This document shows, piece after piece, positions 35,531-44,465 of a stretch of 64,000 nt of DNA. How positions within the stretch are numbered: the first letter of the stretch is position 1; the number at the start of each line of letters is the position of its first letter. The position numbers and the translations under genes are program-made. The notes below the pieces were generated by a model, which did no database searches, had not been told where the DNA came from, and saw nothing but the letters and a program-made list of their open reading frames with translations. Source of the DNA: Pseudomonas sp. BSw22131 (GTDB lineage Bacteria > Pseudomonadota > Gammaproteobacteria > Pseudomonadales > Pseudomonadaceae); NCBI RefSeq assembly GCF_026810445.1, contig NZ_CP113949.1, forward strand, positions 3,348,001 to 3,412,000. Reading direction: 5' to 3'.

Positions 35531-35875
35531 TCAGGCAACCGGATTGATCGGCTTTTCCGGATACCAGGCATCGACCAGCGGAGTCACTTCGACCTTGGTC
35601 AACTCGCTGCGGCCCTTAAGCCAGCTTTCAACGGTAGCGCGTTGCTCTTCAGCCACCGAGCCACGTTTGGCCGAGCAAACCAGACCGAAGTCGTCGCCGC
35701 CTACGTAGTCCAGGCCGTGAGCATCCATGGCTTCTTTCAGGAAGGCGTCGAGGAATGCATCGATTGCCGCATCGTCCAGGTCTTCCTTGAAGTCCAGGTT
35801 CAATTCAAAACCCAGCTCCTGGAATTCGTCTACGCAGAGTTTTTTACGCAGACGGGCGGAACGGTTAGTCGCCAT
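35531..35875 (-). CDS. yggL: YggL/DUF469 ribosome-associated protein
   Basis: The 114-residue acidic protein matches the YggL family: RSARLRKKLCVDEFQELGFE, then DFLD-type acidic helices (AIDAFLDAFLKEAMDAHGL), and GSVAEEQRATVESWL. YggL has been reported to associate with the 50S subunit. The ATG at 35875 follows AGGATTGTTTC. It is a single gene, and a perfect hairpin ends it. Confidence 0.9.
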   Translation of the reverse strand: MATNRSARLRKKLCVDEFQELGFELNLDFKEDLDDAAIDAFLDAFLKEAMDAHGLDYVGGDDFGLVCSAKRGSVAEEQRATVESWLKGRSELTKVEVTPLVDAWYPEKPINPVA

Positions 35876-36244
35876 GAAACAATCCTCAAAAGTAAATATC
35901 GGGCGGCACTTTACCAGCTTGCACTGACAAAAGCCCGAAACGAGCACCACCGCCCGCCATCAATGGCGCAAAAATAGCTTCTGACGCCGCCGATTACCGC
36001 CTGGCTGAAAAAATAGCGCCGTTCGACGGCCCTACCCCGGCGCAAGTCACGTTCGCTTGGGGCATAATGCCGCCGTATCACCGATGCTCCGTGCACATTT
36101 CTCACGCACGTAGTGTCGGCCTGGCAGGTTTTCAAGGCATCGCGGCTTTATTCAATAGCAACATCGCAGCCCGATGAGCGGCATGACCACCGAGGGAATC
36201 CATCCCCTCTTTGTTTCCCCTCTTTACCGGTAGGGTTTTATTTG
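35876..36244. other. Divergent intergenic region, nothing firm
   Basis: Divergent promoters of yggL and dacB should lie here. A CATAAT -10-like box at 36063-36068 lacks a good -35. No small gene, RNA or operator was found. Confidence 0.35.
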
Positions 36245-37711
36245 ATGATCAAATCTTTGCGTCCACTGTTTCTTGCCACGCTTCTTCTCCCATTGCCCCT
36301 CTCCGCCCTCGCCGTCCCGATCAACACTGCGCTGCCGCCCAAGATTCAGCAGGCTATCAAGGCCAGCAAACTCGACAACAACGCCCTCTCACTGGTGATG
36401 CTGCCACTCACCGGCCCCGGCACCGCAACGGTTTTCAACGCCGATGTCTCAGTCAACCCTGCGTCCACCATGAAGCTTGTCACCACTTATGCGGCGCTGG
36501 AAATGCTCGGCCCGACCCACCAGTGGAAAACCGAATTCTTCACCGACGGCACGCTGAGCAACGGCGTGCTGCGCGGCAACCTGTACCTTAAGGGCGGCGG
36601 CGACCCCAAGCTGAACATGGAAAAGCTATGGCTGTTGATGCGCGATCTGCGCGCCAATGGCGTGCAGCAGATCACTGGCGATCTGGTGCTGGACCGCAGC
36701 CATTTCGTGCAGCCGCAATTGCCGGTCTTCGATGACGACGGCAACGATAAAAACAAACCGTTTCTGGTCAAGCCGGACTCGTTGATGGTGAACCTAAAGG
36801 CGCTGCGTTTTGTGACACGCAACGACGGCGGCAAGATTCTGGTGTCGGTCGAGCCGCCCATTGCGGCGATCCATATCAACAATCAGGTCAAGGCATTGCC
36901 ATCTACCAAATGCACCGGCGATGTACTCTACAACCCGGTGCCTCAGCCTGATGGCGGGATCAACGTGACAGTCACCGGCCAGTTGGGCGATGGCTGCAAT
37001 TCTCAAACCTATCTGTCGCTGCTGGACCACCCGACGTACACCGCCGGTGCCGTGCGCGCGATCTGGCAAGAGCTGGGTGGCACCCTGTTGGGCAAGGATC
37101 GACTGGATGTCGTCCCTGGCAACGCGAAGCTGCTGGCCAAGGCATTTTCGCCGGACCTTGCTGAGATCATTCGGGACATCAACAAATTCAGTAACAACAC
37201 CATGGCGCAGCAGCTTTTCCTGAGCCTGGGCTCGGAGTTTCGCAACGAGGCCGACGGCGATGACGCCAAGGCCGCGCAACGGGTGATCCGCCAGTGGCTA
37301 GCGAAGAAAGGCATTATTGCGCCGCATCTGGTGATGGAGAATGGCTCAGGCTTGTCGCGTGCCGAGCGGGTCAGCGCGCGTGAGATGGCGCAGATGCTCC
37401 AGGCCGCCTGGAACAGCCCTTATCAGGCCGAATTCATGAGTTCGCTGCCGCTGGCAGGCATGGACGGCACGATGCGTAAACGCCTCAAGCGCACCGCATT
37501 GCGCGGCGAAGCGCACATCAAGACCGGCACCCTGAACACAGTCCGGGCCATCGCCGGTTTCAGCCGCGACAGCAATGGCAATACCTGGGCGGTCGTAGCG
37601 ATCCTCAACGATCCACGCCCGTGGGGTGCTTCTTCGGTGCTGGATGAAGTGCTGGTCGACCTGTACTCGCAGCCAAAGCTGACCAACAACGCCATCTCGC
37701 TGCAGCAGTAA
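36245..37711 (+). CDS. dacB: D-alanyl-D-alanine carboxypeptidase/endopeptidase (PBP4)
   Basis: PBP4 trims peptidoglycan stem peptides and cross-links in the periplasm. The 488-residue protein has a signal peptide (cleaved after LSALA near residue 20) and all three penicillin-binding motifs: SxxK as STMK (VNPASTMKLVT), SxN as SNN (NKFSNNTMAQQ), and KTG (AHIKTGTLN). In Pseudomonas loss of PBP4 activates ampC through AmpR; that is family knowledge. The ATG at 36245 is chosen because the upstream frame would hide the signal peptide. Confidence 0.94.
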   Translation: MIKSLRPLFLATLLLPLPLSALAVPINTALPPKIQQAIKASKLDNNALSLVMLPLTGPGTATVFNADVSVNPASTMKLVTTYAALEMLGPTHQWKTEFFTDGTLSNGVLRGNLYLKGGGDPKLNMEKLWLLMRDLRANGVQQITGDLVLDRSHFVQPQLPVFDDDGNDKNKPFLVKPDSLMVNLKALRFVTRNDGGKILVSVEPPIAAIHINNQVKALPSTKCTGDVLYNPVPQPDGGINVTVTGQLGDGCNSQTYLSLLDHPTYTAGAVRAIWQELGGTLLGKDRLDVVPGNAKLLAKAFSPDLAEIIRDINKFSNNTMAQQLFLSLGSEFRNEADGDDAKAAQRVIRQWLAKKGIIAPHLVMENGSGLSRAERVSAREMAQMLQAAWNSPYQAEFMSSLPLAGMDGTMRKRLKRTALRGEAHIKTGTLNTVRAIAGFSRDSNGNTWAVVAILNDPRPWGASSVLDEVLVDLYSQPKLTNNAISLQQ

Positions 37712-37815
37712 CGCTAAAGGATGAAGTCGGCACGCTGCCTGGTGCGGCGGCCGCTGGCTGTCGCCACTGCAGACGGCAACTTGTTGGGGAAACGGCCTGA
37801 CCGGCTACCTCGATA

Positions 37816-39825
37816 TCAAGGCATTTCAGGCTGGATCCGGTCACGGCCCGCCTGTTTGGCGGCGTACACGCCTGAGTCCGCCCGCAGCAACAAGGTTTCA
37901 CCTGTCTCGCCCCAGCGCCAGGTCGCCATCCCGAAACTGGCGGTGACCCGACCCACGTCGTCCACCGGTGTGCCACGCAATTCGCCCCAGAGCTCCCTGG
38001 CCAACCGGTAGGCTTGGGAAGAGTCAGTGTCCGGACACAGGATCATGAACTCCTCACCGCCGAATCGGCAAAATACATCGGTGCGCCTGAGTCGATCGCC
38101 CATGCGCTGACAAATCATCTGCAACACCCGATCACCCATCGCGTGACCGTGATCGTCATTGATCGCTTTGAAATGATCGAGATCGAGCATGATCACCGAC
38201 AATTCACCACCGTGGCGTCCTACCCGCACCAACTCGGCCTCCAGGCGTTCTTCAAAATAGCGACGGTTGTAGACCCCCGTCAGCGGGTCGGTAACTGACA
38301 TCGTCCGCAACTCCTCCTCGACCCGCTTGCGTTCGGTCACATCCAGACACACCGCTAGGTAGCCCACCCACTGCCCGTGCTCATCCAACACCGCACTGAC
38401 CTGCATGTTGACCAACAGCGTGCTGCCATCCTGGCGCACGAACGTACAGTCCCGTGCGGCCTTCCCGTTCTTGTCCACGGCCTCGACCAGCATCGCGTCG
38501 CATGAAGCGACGGAATGCCCATAGCGCTGACTGAGTTCCTGCGTGTGGGTATCAAGCTCGGCAGGCAGGTGCAACGCCTGCAACGTCAAATGACCGCATG
38601 CAGCATCGCTCGTATAACCCAGCATGAGCTGCGCACCTACGTTAAACGTGGCGATGACGCCATCAAGGTCAGTGGCGATGATGGCAACTTGAGTGGCTGC
38701 ATCCAGGACATTGCACAGTTGCCCGTGTGCATCACGCAGCTGCACCTCACGTTGACGCAGCTGCGCGGTGCTTTGATCCACCAGACGTAACGCACGCTGA
38801 CGCTGACTGATCAGTACATAAAACAAGGTGCTGAGTAAAAAGCTCAACAGCCCTCCCACGATTACAACGCTGTCGGTAGTCGAGGGATTACCGCTCAAAA
38901 ATTTTGCCGTGGGCTTGACCTCAAGCAGGTAGCGCCGATCCGCCAGCGTCAGCAGTTTAGTGCTGTACAAGCTGCTGATTGCAGCAGAGCTCCCTGACTG
39001 GTAAAGCAGGTCGGGCGCTTGCGGCACGGTTGTGTCAGTCAATGTCAGCGACAGGTTGTCTTGATCCTGTGCCGGAAGCCCTTCGGTCATCAGCTTGCGC
39101 AGATTAATGACCGCTGAGACGTAACCCTCTATGAGCGCCGGATTTATAACTCCGTTGGGCGTACGGCTGACCACAGCGGCGACCAGAAGGACGCCGTTGC
39201 TGAATTGCGGATCGAGCCCGAAAAGCTGCATCCGCGGCGATGCCGCAGGAAGTCCCGACACGCGGGCCCGCTCGAGAACTGCATGGCGTAGCGGCTCGGA
39301 ATTGACATCAAAACCGAGCGCGTTGGGCGCCGCTTTAAGGGTGTGCATGTAACGCGCCGGGTAATAGACATCCCGACGTGGAGACGTTTCCAATACACCC
39401 GATGGGTCTAATGTACGCACGGAAAAACCCGTCGCCCCTTCCCTTCGCGCCTTGGCTTCGAACTGCGCGCGATCAGCGTCGACTACCCGAGGCAGCCACG
39501 AGTAGGCTTCGGTCCAGATCAGAATGGAGTTGGCGAAACCGATGAAGTCATCCTCAGACACTTCATCCGAAAACACGAAGAAACGACGCAGACTGTCCAG
39601 TCGTTGAACCTGACCATCGAGCCGCTCCTGAATACGACTGAAACGCTCGTTGGCCAGCAACTCGAATCGCTGCTGCATTTGACGGTTGTAAAATTCGACG
39701 TTCGCCATCGCTAACAAGGCGGTCAATACGATACCCGCCGCGAAAGCAAGGATCGCCACAACCCATGACGATGCCTCTTCGCTGATGAAGCCCAATACTT
39801 TCGTGCGAGATGGGTTTAGCGACAT
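37816..39825 (-). CDS. Diguanylate cyclase with CHASE, PAS and GGDEF domains
   Basis: The 669-residue membrane enzyme makes c-di-GMP. An N-terminal span (WVVAILAFAAGIVLTALLAM) is followed by a periplasmic CHASE-type region (about 50-300: FVFSDEVSEDDFIGFA, AYSWLPRV). A second span (VVIVGGLLSFLLSTLFYVL), a PAS domain (about 365-480) and a C-terminal GGDEF domain complete it. The active site reads GGEEF (RFGGEEFMIL), and an RxxD inhibitory site (RRTD) lies five residues before it, so it should be active and product-inhibited. I chose the ATG at 39825; a TTG lies two codons upstream. Confidence 0.92.
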   Translation of the reverse strand: MSLNPSRTKVLGFISEEASSWVVAILAFAAGIVLTALLAMANVEFYNRQMQQRFELLANERFSRIQERLDGQVQRLDSLRRFFVFSDEVSEDDFIGFANSILIWTEAYSWLPRVVDADRAQFEAKARREGATGFSVRTLDPSGVLETSPRRDVYYPARYMHTLKAAPNALGFDVNSEPLRHAVLERARVSGLPAASPRMQLFGLDPQFSNGVLLVAAVVSRTPNGVINPALIEGYVSAVINLRKLMTEGLPAQDQDNLSLTLTDTTVPQAPDLLYQSGSSAAISSLYSTKLLTLADRRYLLEVKPTAKFLSGNPSTTDSVVIVGGLLSFLLSTLFYVLISQRQRALRLVDQSTAQLRQREVQLRDAHGQLCNVLDAATQVAIIATDLDGVIATFNVGAQLMLGYTSDAACGHLTLQALHLPAELDTHTQELSQRYGHSVASCDAMLVEAVDKNGKAARDCTFVRQDGSTLLVNMQVSAVLDEHGQWVGYLAVCLDVTERKRVEEELRTMSVTDPLTGVYNRRYFEERLEAELVRVGRHGGELSVIMLDLDHFKAINDDHGHAMGDRVLQMICQRMGDRLRRTDVFCRFGGEEFMILCPDTDSSQAYRLARELWGELRGTPVDDVGRVTASFGMATWRWGETGETLLLRADSGVYAAKQAGRDRIQPEMP

Positions 39826-39937
39826 ACACAAGACTCGGAAAAGCCGCTGCGTTGTCGTGATACACAGCCGAAGATCACTTATAGCTATTCGCCATTAGCT
39901 TGACCAGTAAAGCATGTCGAACACTGGAAATGCCGCG

Positions 39938-39971
39938 CGCCTGACCCACGAAATGGCCGCAGGGTCAGGCG
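39938..39971. repeat. 10-bp inverted repeat after rlmL
   Basis: CGCCTGACCC (39938-39947) pairs with GGGTCAGGCG (39962-39971) over a 14-nt loop, 16 bp past the rlmL stop. It probably acts as a terminator, though the leftward T run is weak. Confidence 0.6.
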
Positions 39972-39986
39972 TTTGACGCCGGAAAC

Positions 39987-42239
39987 CTAGCGGGCGGTGA
40001 TCTTCCAGGCACGATGGATTTTGCTGTTACGAGCAAAGTCCGGGTCCAGCGTTTGTGCGCTGATTTCTTCAACGCTGTAGCGTTCGGCGAGGTTCTCTTC
40101 CAGCTGGAATTTGCGGAAGTTGTTGGAGAAATACAGCACACCACCGGGCGCCAGACGCGCCATCGCCAGGTCGATCAATTGAACCTGATCGCGCTGCACG
40201 TCGAAAATACCTTCCATGCGTTTGGAGTTGGAAAAGGTCGGCGGATCAATGAAGATAAGGTCGTACTCATCGCGGCTTGCCTCCAGCCAGACCATGACGT
40301 CGCCTTGTTCCAGACGGTTCTTGTCCGAGAACCCGTTGAGCGAAAGGTTGCGACGCGCCCAGTCCAGATAGGTTTTCGACAGATCGACACTGGTCGTGCT
40401 GCGCGCGCCGCCTTTGGCTGCGTGAACGCTCGCCGTTGCGGTGTAGCTGTACAGATTGAGGAAGCGTTTGCCGGCCGCTTCGCGCTGGATCCGCATGCGC
40501 ATCGGACGATGGTCCAGAAACAGACCGGTATCGAGATAATCAGTGAGGTTGACCAGCAGTTTGACGCCGCCTTCCTTGACCTCGACAAACTGACCCTGGG
40601 CGCTTTGGCGCTCGTACTGCTTGGTGCCGCTTTGACGCTCACGGCGCTTGATCACCACACGGCTCTTGTCGATGTTCAGCGCCTGAGGAATGGCCGCTAA
40701 CGCATCGAACAAACGGGCTGACGCTTTTTCCGGATCGATGGACTTGGGCGCTGCGTATTCCTGCACGTGCACCCAGTCTTCATACAAATCGATCGCCAGC
40801 GAATACTCCGGCATGTCGGCGTCGTAGACGCGGTAGCAATCGATGCCTTCACGCCGCACCCATTTGCTTAGCAGCTTGAGGTTTTTCTGCAGACGATTGG
40901 CGAACATCTGCCCGCCTTCACTCAGACGCGCCTGCTCAACAACAGGTTGCGGCTCGCGAACAGGGTTGCCGTTCTTGTTGAGTTTGACCGGCTCGGGCGT
41001 CACATCGTGCTCGGCTTGCTCGCGCTCAATCTGGCGCTGCTCGGGGGTGCGTCGCTCACCAGTGACAAACTGATCGGGCTGAACCTTGATCAACAGCAGT
41101 TTGCAGGGCAAGGCACCGTTCCAGAACGCGTACTGCTTGTGGCTGCGAATGCCCATGCGCTTGCCCAGATCGGGGGCACCGGTAAACACCGCCGCTTCCC
41201 AGTTCAGGCAGGCCTGACGCAGGCGCTCGCCGAGGTTCTGATAGAGGTAAAGCAAGCTTGCTTCGTCGCCCAGACGCTCGCCATAAGGAGGGTTGCAGAT
41301 GACCAGGCCCTTCTGATTCTGGTCAGGACGCGGCTCAAAGGTGGCAACTTCGCCTTGGTAGACCTTGATCCAGTCACTCATGCCTGCACGCTCGATATTG
41401 TTGCGCGCTGGCTGAATCAACCGCGGATCTGCCTCATAACCGCGAATCCACAAAGGCGTCTTTGCCAGACCGGCCTCGGCACGAGCCAATGCCTCGTCGT
41501 GCAGCTTGCCCCAGAGCGCCGGTACGTGCCCGAGCCAGGCGGAAAAACCCCAGCGCTCACGCTTGAGGTTGGGTGCGATATCAGCACCGATCATTGCCGC
41601 CTCAACCAGGAACGTACCGACGCCGCACATCGGGTCAGCCAGCGCGCCGCCCTCAGCGGCGATCCGTGGCCAGCCGGAACGAATCAGGATGGCCGCAGCC
41701 AGGTTTTCCTTCAGTGGCGCAGCGCCCTGCTGCAGGCGATAACCGCGCTGGTGCAGGCTGTGCCCGGAAAGGTCGAGCGACAAGATCGCCTCACCACGGT
41801 CCAGCCGCAGATGAATGCGCAGGTCCGGATTGAGTTTATCGATGGAAGGACGTGAGCCGTCAGGCGTTCGCAGCTTGTCGACGATCGCATCCTTGACCTT
41901 CAACGCGCCGAAATGGGTGTTGTCGATGCCGGAACCGTGACCGCTGAATTCAACCGCGAGCGAGCCGTCTGGCTCCAGGTGATCCTGCCACTCGACATCG
42001 AGCACGCCGTGGTAAAGGTCCTCGGCGTCTTTCATGGGGAAGCGCTTGAGCACCAGCAGCACGCGGTTGGCAAGGCGCGACCACAGACACAGCCTGTAGG
42101 CAGTTTCCATGTCGGCGGTGCCACGAATGGTGGAAGTGTGTTCGCGAGTGTCTTCGAGGCCAAGCGCAGTGGCTTCCTCGGCAAGCAGACCTTCGAGGCC
42201 TTTAGGGCACGTGAGGAAGAGTTCGTAACGGTCCGACAT
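39987..42239 (-). CDS. rlmL: Bifunctional 23S rRNA methyltransferase RlmKL
   Basis: The fused enzyme makes m2G2445 and m7G2069 in 23S rRNA (E. coli numbering, family knowledge). The 750-residue protein has an N-terminal THUMP region (about 45-155). The RlmL methyltransferase has the guanine-type motif NPPYG (LVICNPPYGERLG, near residue 315). The RlmK-type domain has FLDHRPMR, LYSYTATASVHAAKGG and IFIDPPTFSNSKRM. A clear ATG lies at 42239. It is a single gene, divergent from rmf with a long gap, and both serve ribosome function. Confidence 0.95.
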   Translation of the reverse strand: MSDRYELFLTCPKGLEGLLAEEATALGLEDTREHTSTIRGTADMETAYRLCLWSRLANRVLLVLKRFPMKDAEDLYHGVLDVEWQDHLEPDGSLAVEFSGHGSGIDNTHFGALKVKDAIVDKLRTPDGSRPSIDKLNPDLRIHLRLDRGEAILSLDLSGHSLHQRGYRLQQGAAPLKENLAAAILIRSGWPRIAAEGGALADPMCGVGTFLVEAAMIGADIAPNLKRERWGFSAWLGHVPALWGKLHDEALARAEAGLAKTPLWIRGYEADPRLIQPARNNIERAGMSDWIKVYQGEVATFEPRPDQNQKGLVICNPPYGERLGDEASLLYLYQNLGERLRQACLNWEAAVFTGAPDLGKRMGIRSHKQYAFWNGALPCKLLLIKVQPDQFVTGERRTPEQRQIEREQAEHDVTPEPVKLNKNGNPVREPQPVVEQARLSEGGQMFANRLQKNLKLLSKWVRREGIDCYRVYDADMPEYSLAIDLYEDWVHVQEYAAPKSIDPEKASARLFDALAAIPQALNIDKSRVVIKRRERQSGTKQYERQSAQGQFVEVKEGGVKLLVNLTDYLDTGLFLDHRPMRMRIQREAAGKRFLNLYSYTATASVHAAKGGARSTTSVDLSKTYLDWARRNLSLNGFSDKNRLEQGDVMVWLEASRDEYDLIFIDPPTFSNSKRMEGIFDVQRDQVQLIDLAMARLAPGGVLYFSNNFRKFQLEENLAERYSVEEISAQTLDPDFARNSKIHRAWKITAR

Positions 42240-42826
42240 GATTATTCAAGAGCCTTGGCGATTGGTGGCGGACAACGCATTGCCCGTCCCGATTTAAAAC
42301 AGGCGTCTTTCGTCGAGAACACCTGCGTGGCACCTACGGTGTGCCGGTCCACCACTGCAAGCCTCCATCAAGGAGCGCTAAGGCCGTGGCAGTCGATGAG
42401 CCGATGTGATTATCGGCGTAAATCTGATGTTAAAAGACCACCATTGAGCACGACATCGGTGGCAATAAAAAGTCACATCGCCGACCCTTCGTCGTTTTAA
42501 CGCTGACTGCAACCAGCCAGCATTTGCACTTGAGACACAGTCTCGATACCAGCGCAGCGCAGTGTTTCCGAGGGCTCGCAAAAAAACGAGTTGCGAAACG
42601 CGCACGCGCTTATGGTTTTAATAGCCCAAAGATGACTTTCTTATGACAAAACGGTCATTCACAGAGCCCGATGCATTGGTTAGAAATCACCACAGGTTGT
42701 CGTTGCAATGACGGCAGCACCTAAGCCCGCGACGCCGGCAGCGGGTACCAACGGCAGAACATTTCTGCCCGACCTCAACTCGAGGTCTGAAGGGACATTA
42801 CAGTCAACAAACGAGGGCAACACCCT
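42240..42826. other. Long structured gap between rlmL and rmf
   Basis: No gene was seen in these 587 bp. Features include a nested inverted repeat, CGATGTGA (42402-42409)/TCACATCG (42473-42480) with CCACC (42438-42442)/GGTGG (42458-42462) inside. Three consecutive hairpins precede rmf (42726-42787, listed separately). Much of it is probably rmf control sequence. Confidence 0.45.
42726..42787 (+). promoter_or_regulatory. Three tandem hairpins in rmf leader
   Basis: CCCGC/GCGGG (42726-42745), GGCAGAA-CAT-TTCTGCC (42753-42769) and GACCTC-AACTC-GAGGTC (42771-42787) follow each other and end 39 bp before the rmf ATG. They suggest a structured 5' untranslated region affecting stability or translation. 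Confidence 0.5.
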
Positions 42827-43042
42827 ATGAGAAGACTTAAGCGTGATCCGTTGGAAAGAGCATTTTTACGCGGATATCAATTTGGTGTTCATGGAAAATC
42901 CCGTGAGCTTTGCCCCTTTACTCTACCGTCGGTGCGCCAAGCCTGGATCAATGGCTGGCGAGAAGGTCGCGGCGACAACTGGGACGGTATGACCGGCACT
43001 GCGGGTATCCACAGACTCAACGAACTTCACGCGGTCGGCTAA
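42827..43042 (+). CDS. rmf: Ribosome modulation factor
   Basis: RMF binds 70S ribosomes in stationary phase and drives 100S dimer formation. The 71-residue basic protein matches the family: RRLKRDPLERAFLRGYQFGV, GKSRELCPF, and the Trp-rich RQAWINGWREGRGDNW. A GAGGGCAACACCCT leader precedes the ATG. The upstream region is long and structured, and a strong terminator follows. Confidence 0.96.
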   Translation: MRRLKRDPLERAFLRGYQFGVHGKSRELCPFTLPSVRQAWINGWREGRGDNWDGMTGTAGIHRLNELHAVG

Positions 43043-43124
43043 CACGAAAGGAATGTTGCGACTAAAAAACTTCTTCTAGTTCATCACACCATGCGTGCCC
43101 CACCAGGGCCGCGGGCTAAAGCCC

Positions 43125-43154
43125 AGGGGGTTCCTCATCGGAACCCCCTTTTTG
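43125..43154 (+). terminator. Intrinsic terminator after rmf
   Basis: AGGGGGTTCC (43125-43134) pairs with GGAACCCCCT (43140-43149), followed by a T run. Confidence 0.9.
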
Positions 43155-43167
43155 TTGCATGCCGGAT

Positions 43168-44199
43168 TCAGTTGGCCCTGGCGGGCATCGCCGCAATGGC
43201 GTCCACCGACTGGCGAATCAGTGCCGGCCCTTTATAGATGAAGCCCGAATAGATCTGCACCAGGCTCGCACCGGCGGCGATTTTCTCGGCCGCGTGTTTA
43301 CCCTCGGTGATGCCCCCTGCCGCGATGATTGGCAGTTTACCGCCCAACTCTTGAGCCAGTACCTTGACGATGTGGGTGCTTTGCTCGCGCACCGGCGCGC
43401 CCGACAATCCGCCTGCCTCGTCAGCATGTGGCAGGCCTTCGACACCCAGCCGGCTGAGCGTAGTGTTGGTCGCGATTACCGCATCCATCCCGGACTCAAG
43501 CAACGCGGCGGCGACCAGAACGGTTTCCTCGTCGGTCATGTCCGGGGCGATCTTGATAGCCATTGGCACACGTCTGCCGTGCAGGTGAGTCAGGGATTGC
43601 TGTCGAACGCGAAGCGCGTCTAGCAACTGCTTGAGCGAATCGCCGAACTGCAGGCTGCGCAGGCCGGGCGTATTCGGCGAGCTGACGTTGACGGTTACGT
43701 AACTGGCGTGGGCGTAAACCTTGTCGAGACAGATCAGGTAGTCATCGACGGCGCGCTCCACCGGTGTGTCGAAATTCTTGCCAATGTTGATGCCCAGAAT
43801 ACCGTCGTACCTGGCGGCCTGCACACGGCTGATCAGGTTATCGACCCCGAGGTTGTTGAACCCCATGCGATTGATAATGCCCTCGGCGTGCGGCAGGCGA
43901 AAGATGCGTGGCTTGGGATTACCCGGTTGCGGTCGCGGGGTGACCGTGCCGATCTCGACGAAGCCAAAGCCCAATTGCGCAAACCCGTCGATGGCGGCGC
44001 CGTTCTTGTCCAGACCTGCCGCCAGCCCCACCGGGTTGGGAAACTCAAGGCCCATGACCGTCGTCGGCAACCGGGCCGGCGCCTTGTTGAAGAGGCCATT
44101 GAGGCCCAGACGTCCTCCCGCACCGATCAGGTCGATCGACAGGTCATGAGAGGTTTCCGGGGAGAGTTTGAACAGTAACTGGCGGGCCAGGTTATACAT
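43168..44199 (-). CDS. pyrD: Dihydroorotate dehydrogenase (quinone), class 2
   Basis: This enzyme oxidises dihydroorotate to orotate in pyrimidine synthesis, passing electrons from FMN to quinone at the inner membrane. The 343-residue protein has the class 2 membrane-binding N-terminus ([20 protein letters not shown]). FMN and substrate motifs are [57 protein letters not shown] and IPIIAAGG-like LPIIAAGGI. It is convergent with rmf. Confidence 0.96.
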   Translation of the reverse strand: MYNLARQLLFKLSPETSHDLSIDLIGAGGRLGLNGLFNKAPARLPTTVMGLEFPNPVGLAAGLDKNGAAIDGFAQLGFGFVEIGTVTPRPQPGNPKPRIFRLPHAEGIINRMGFNNLGVDNLISRVQAARYDGILGINIGKNFDTPVERAVDDYLICLDKVYAHASYVTVNVSSPNTPGLRSLQFGDSLKQLLDALRVRQQSLTHLHGRRVPMAIKIAPDMTDEETVLVAAALLESGMDAVIATNTTLSRLGVEGLPHADEAGGLSGAPVREQSTHIVKVLAQELGGKLPIIAAGGITEGKHAAEKIAAGASLVQIYSGFIYKGPALIRQSVDAIAAMPARAN

Positions 44200-44304
44200 G
44201 GGCGTGCGCGGCTCGTTGCGGCTGAATTCAGCGGGCGATTATAGACGCCGCACAGGTGCAGCGCGAGGCCTGTCCTGAACTTTGCAAAACGGCTTCATCA
44301 TCAC

Positions 44305-44320
44305 TGGCATATCGCTTGCT
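44305..44320 (+). promoter_or_regulatory. Sigma-54 promoter of nasS-nasT
   Basis: TGGCATATCGCTTGCT has GG (44306-44307), ten bases, then GC (44318-44319), the -24/-12 signature. The start would be near 44331, 7 nt before the first leader hairpin. Nitrogen control by NtrC would be expected; no NtrC site was assigned. Confidence 0.75.
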
Positions 44321-44337
44321 TTGGTCGTTCAATCACA

Positions 44338-44420
44338 CTCGTTCCAACGACGGAGCGAGCATCGGACAATGGCGTCGCGATTCCTGTTGCTAAGGCAACG
44401 GGTGCAGCGACGTTTTTTTT
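44338..44420 (+). promoter_or_regulatory. ANTAR-type attenuator leader upstream of nasS
   Basis: Hairpin P1 is CTCGTTCC (44338-44345), loop AACGAC, GGAGCGAG (44352-44359). Hairpin P2 is TCGGAC (44362-44367), loop AATGGC, GTC-G-CGA (44374-44380, one bulge). Both loops have six bases with A at 1 and G at 4, the ANTAR target pattern. P2 overlaps the 5' arm (CGTCGC, 44373-44378) of an intrinsic terminator whose 3' arm is GCGACG (44407-44412), followed by eight Ts. NasT binding should prevent termination. Confidence 0.75.
44373..44420 (+). terminator. Leader (attenuator) terminator upstream of nasS
   Basis: CGTCGC (44373-44378) pairs with GCGACG (44407-44412) followed by a T run (44413-44420). 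The loop holds a second hairpin, GTTGC-TAAG-GCAAC. It lies 46 bp before the nasS ATG, so nasS expression needs antitermination. Confidence 0.75.
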
Positions 44421-44465
44421 GGAAGGTCCTTGGCGCTTCGTGCCTTCCTCGGCGGGACACATCTA

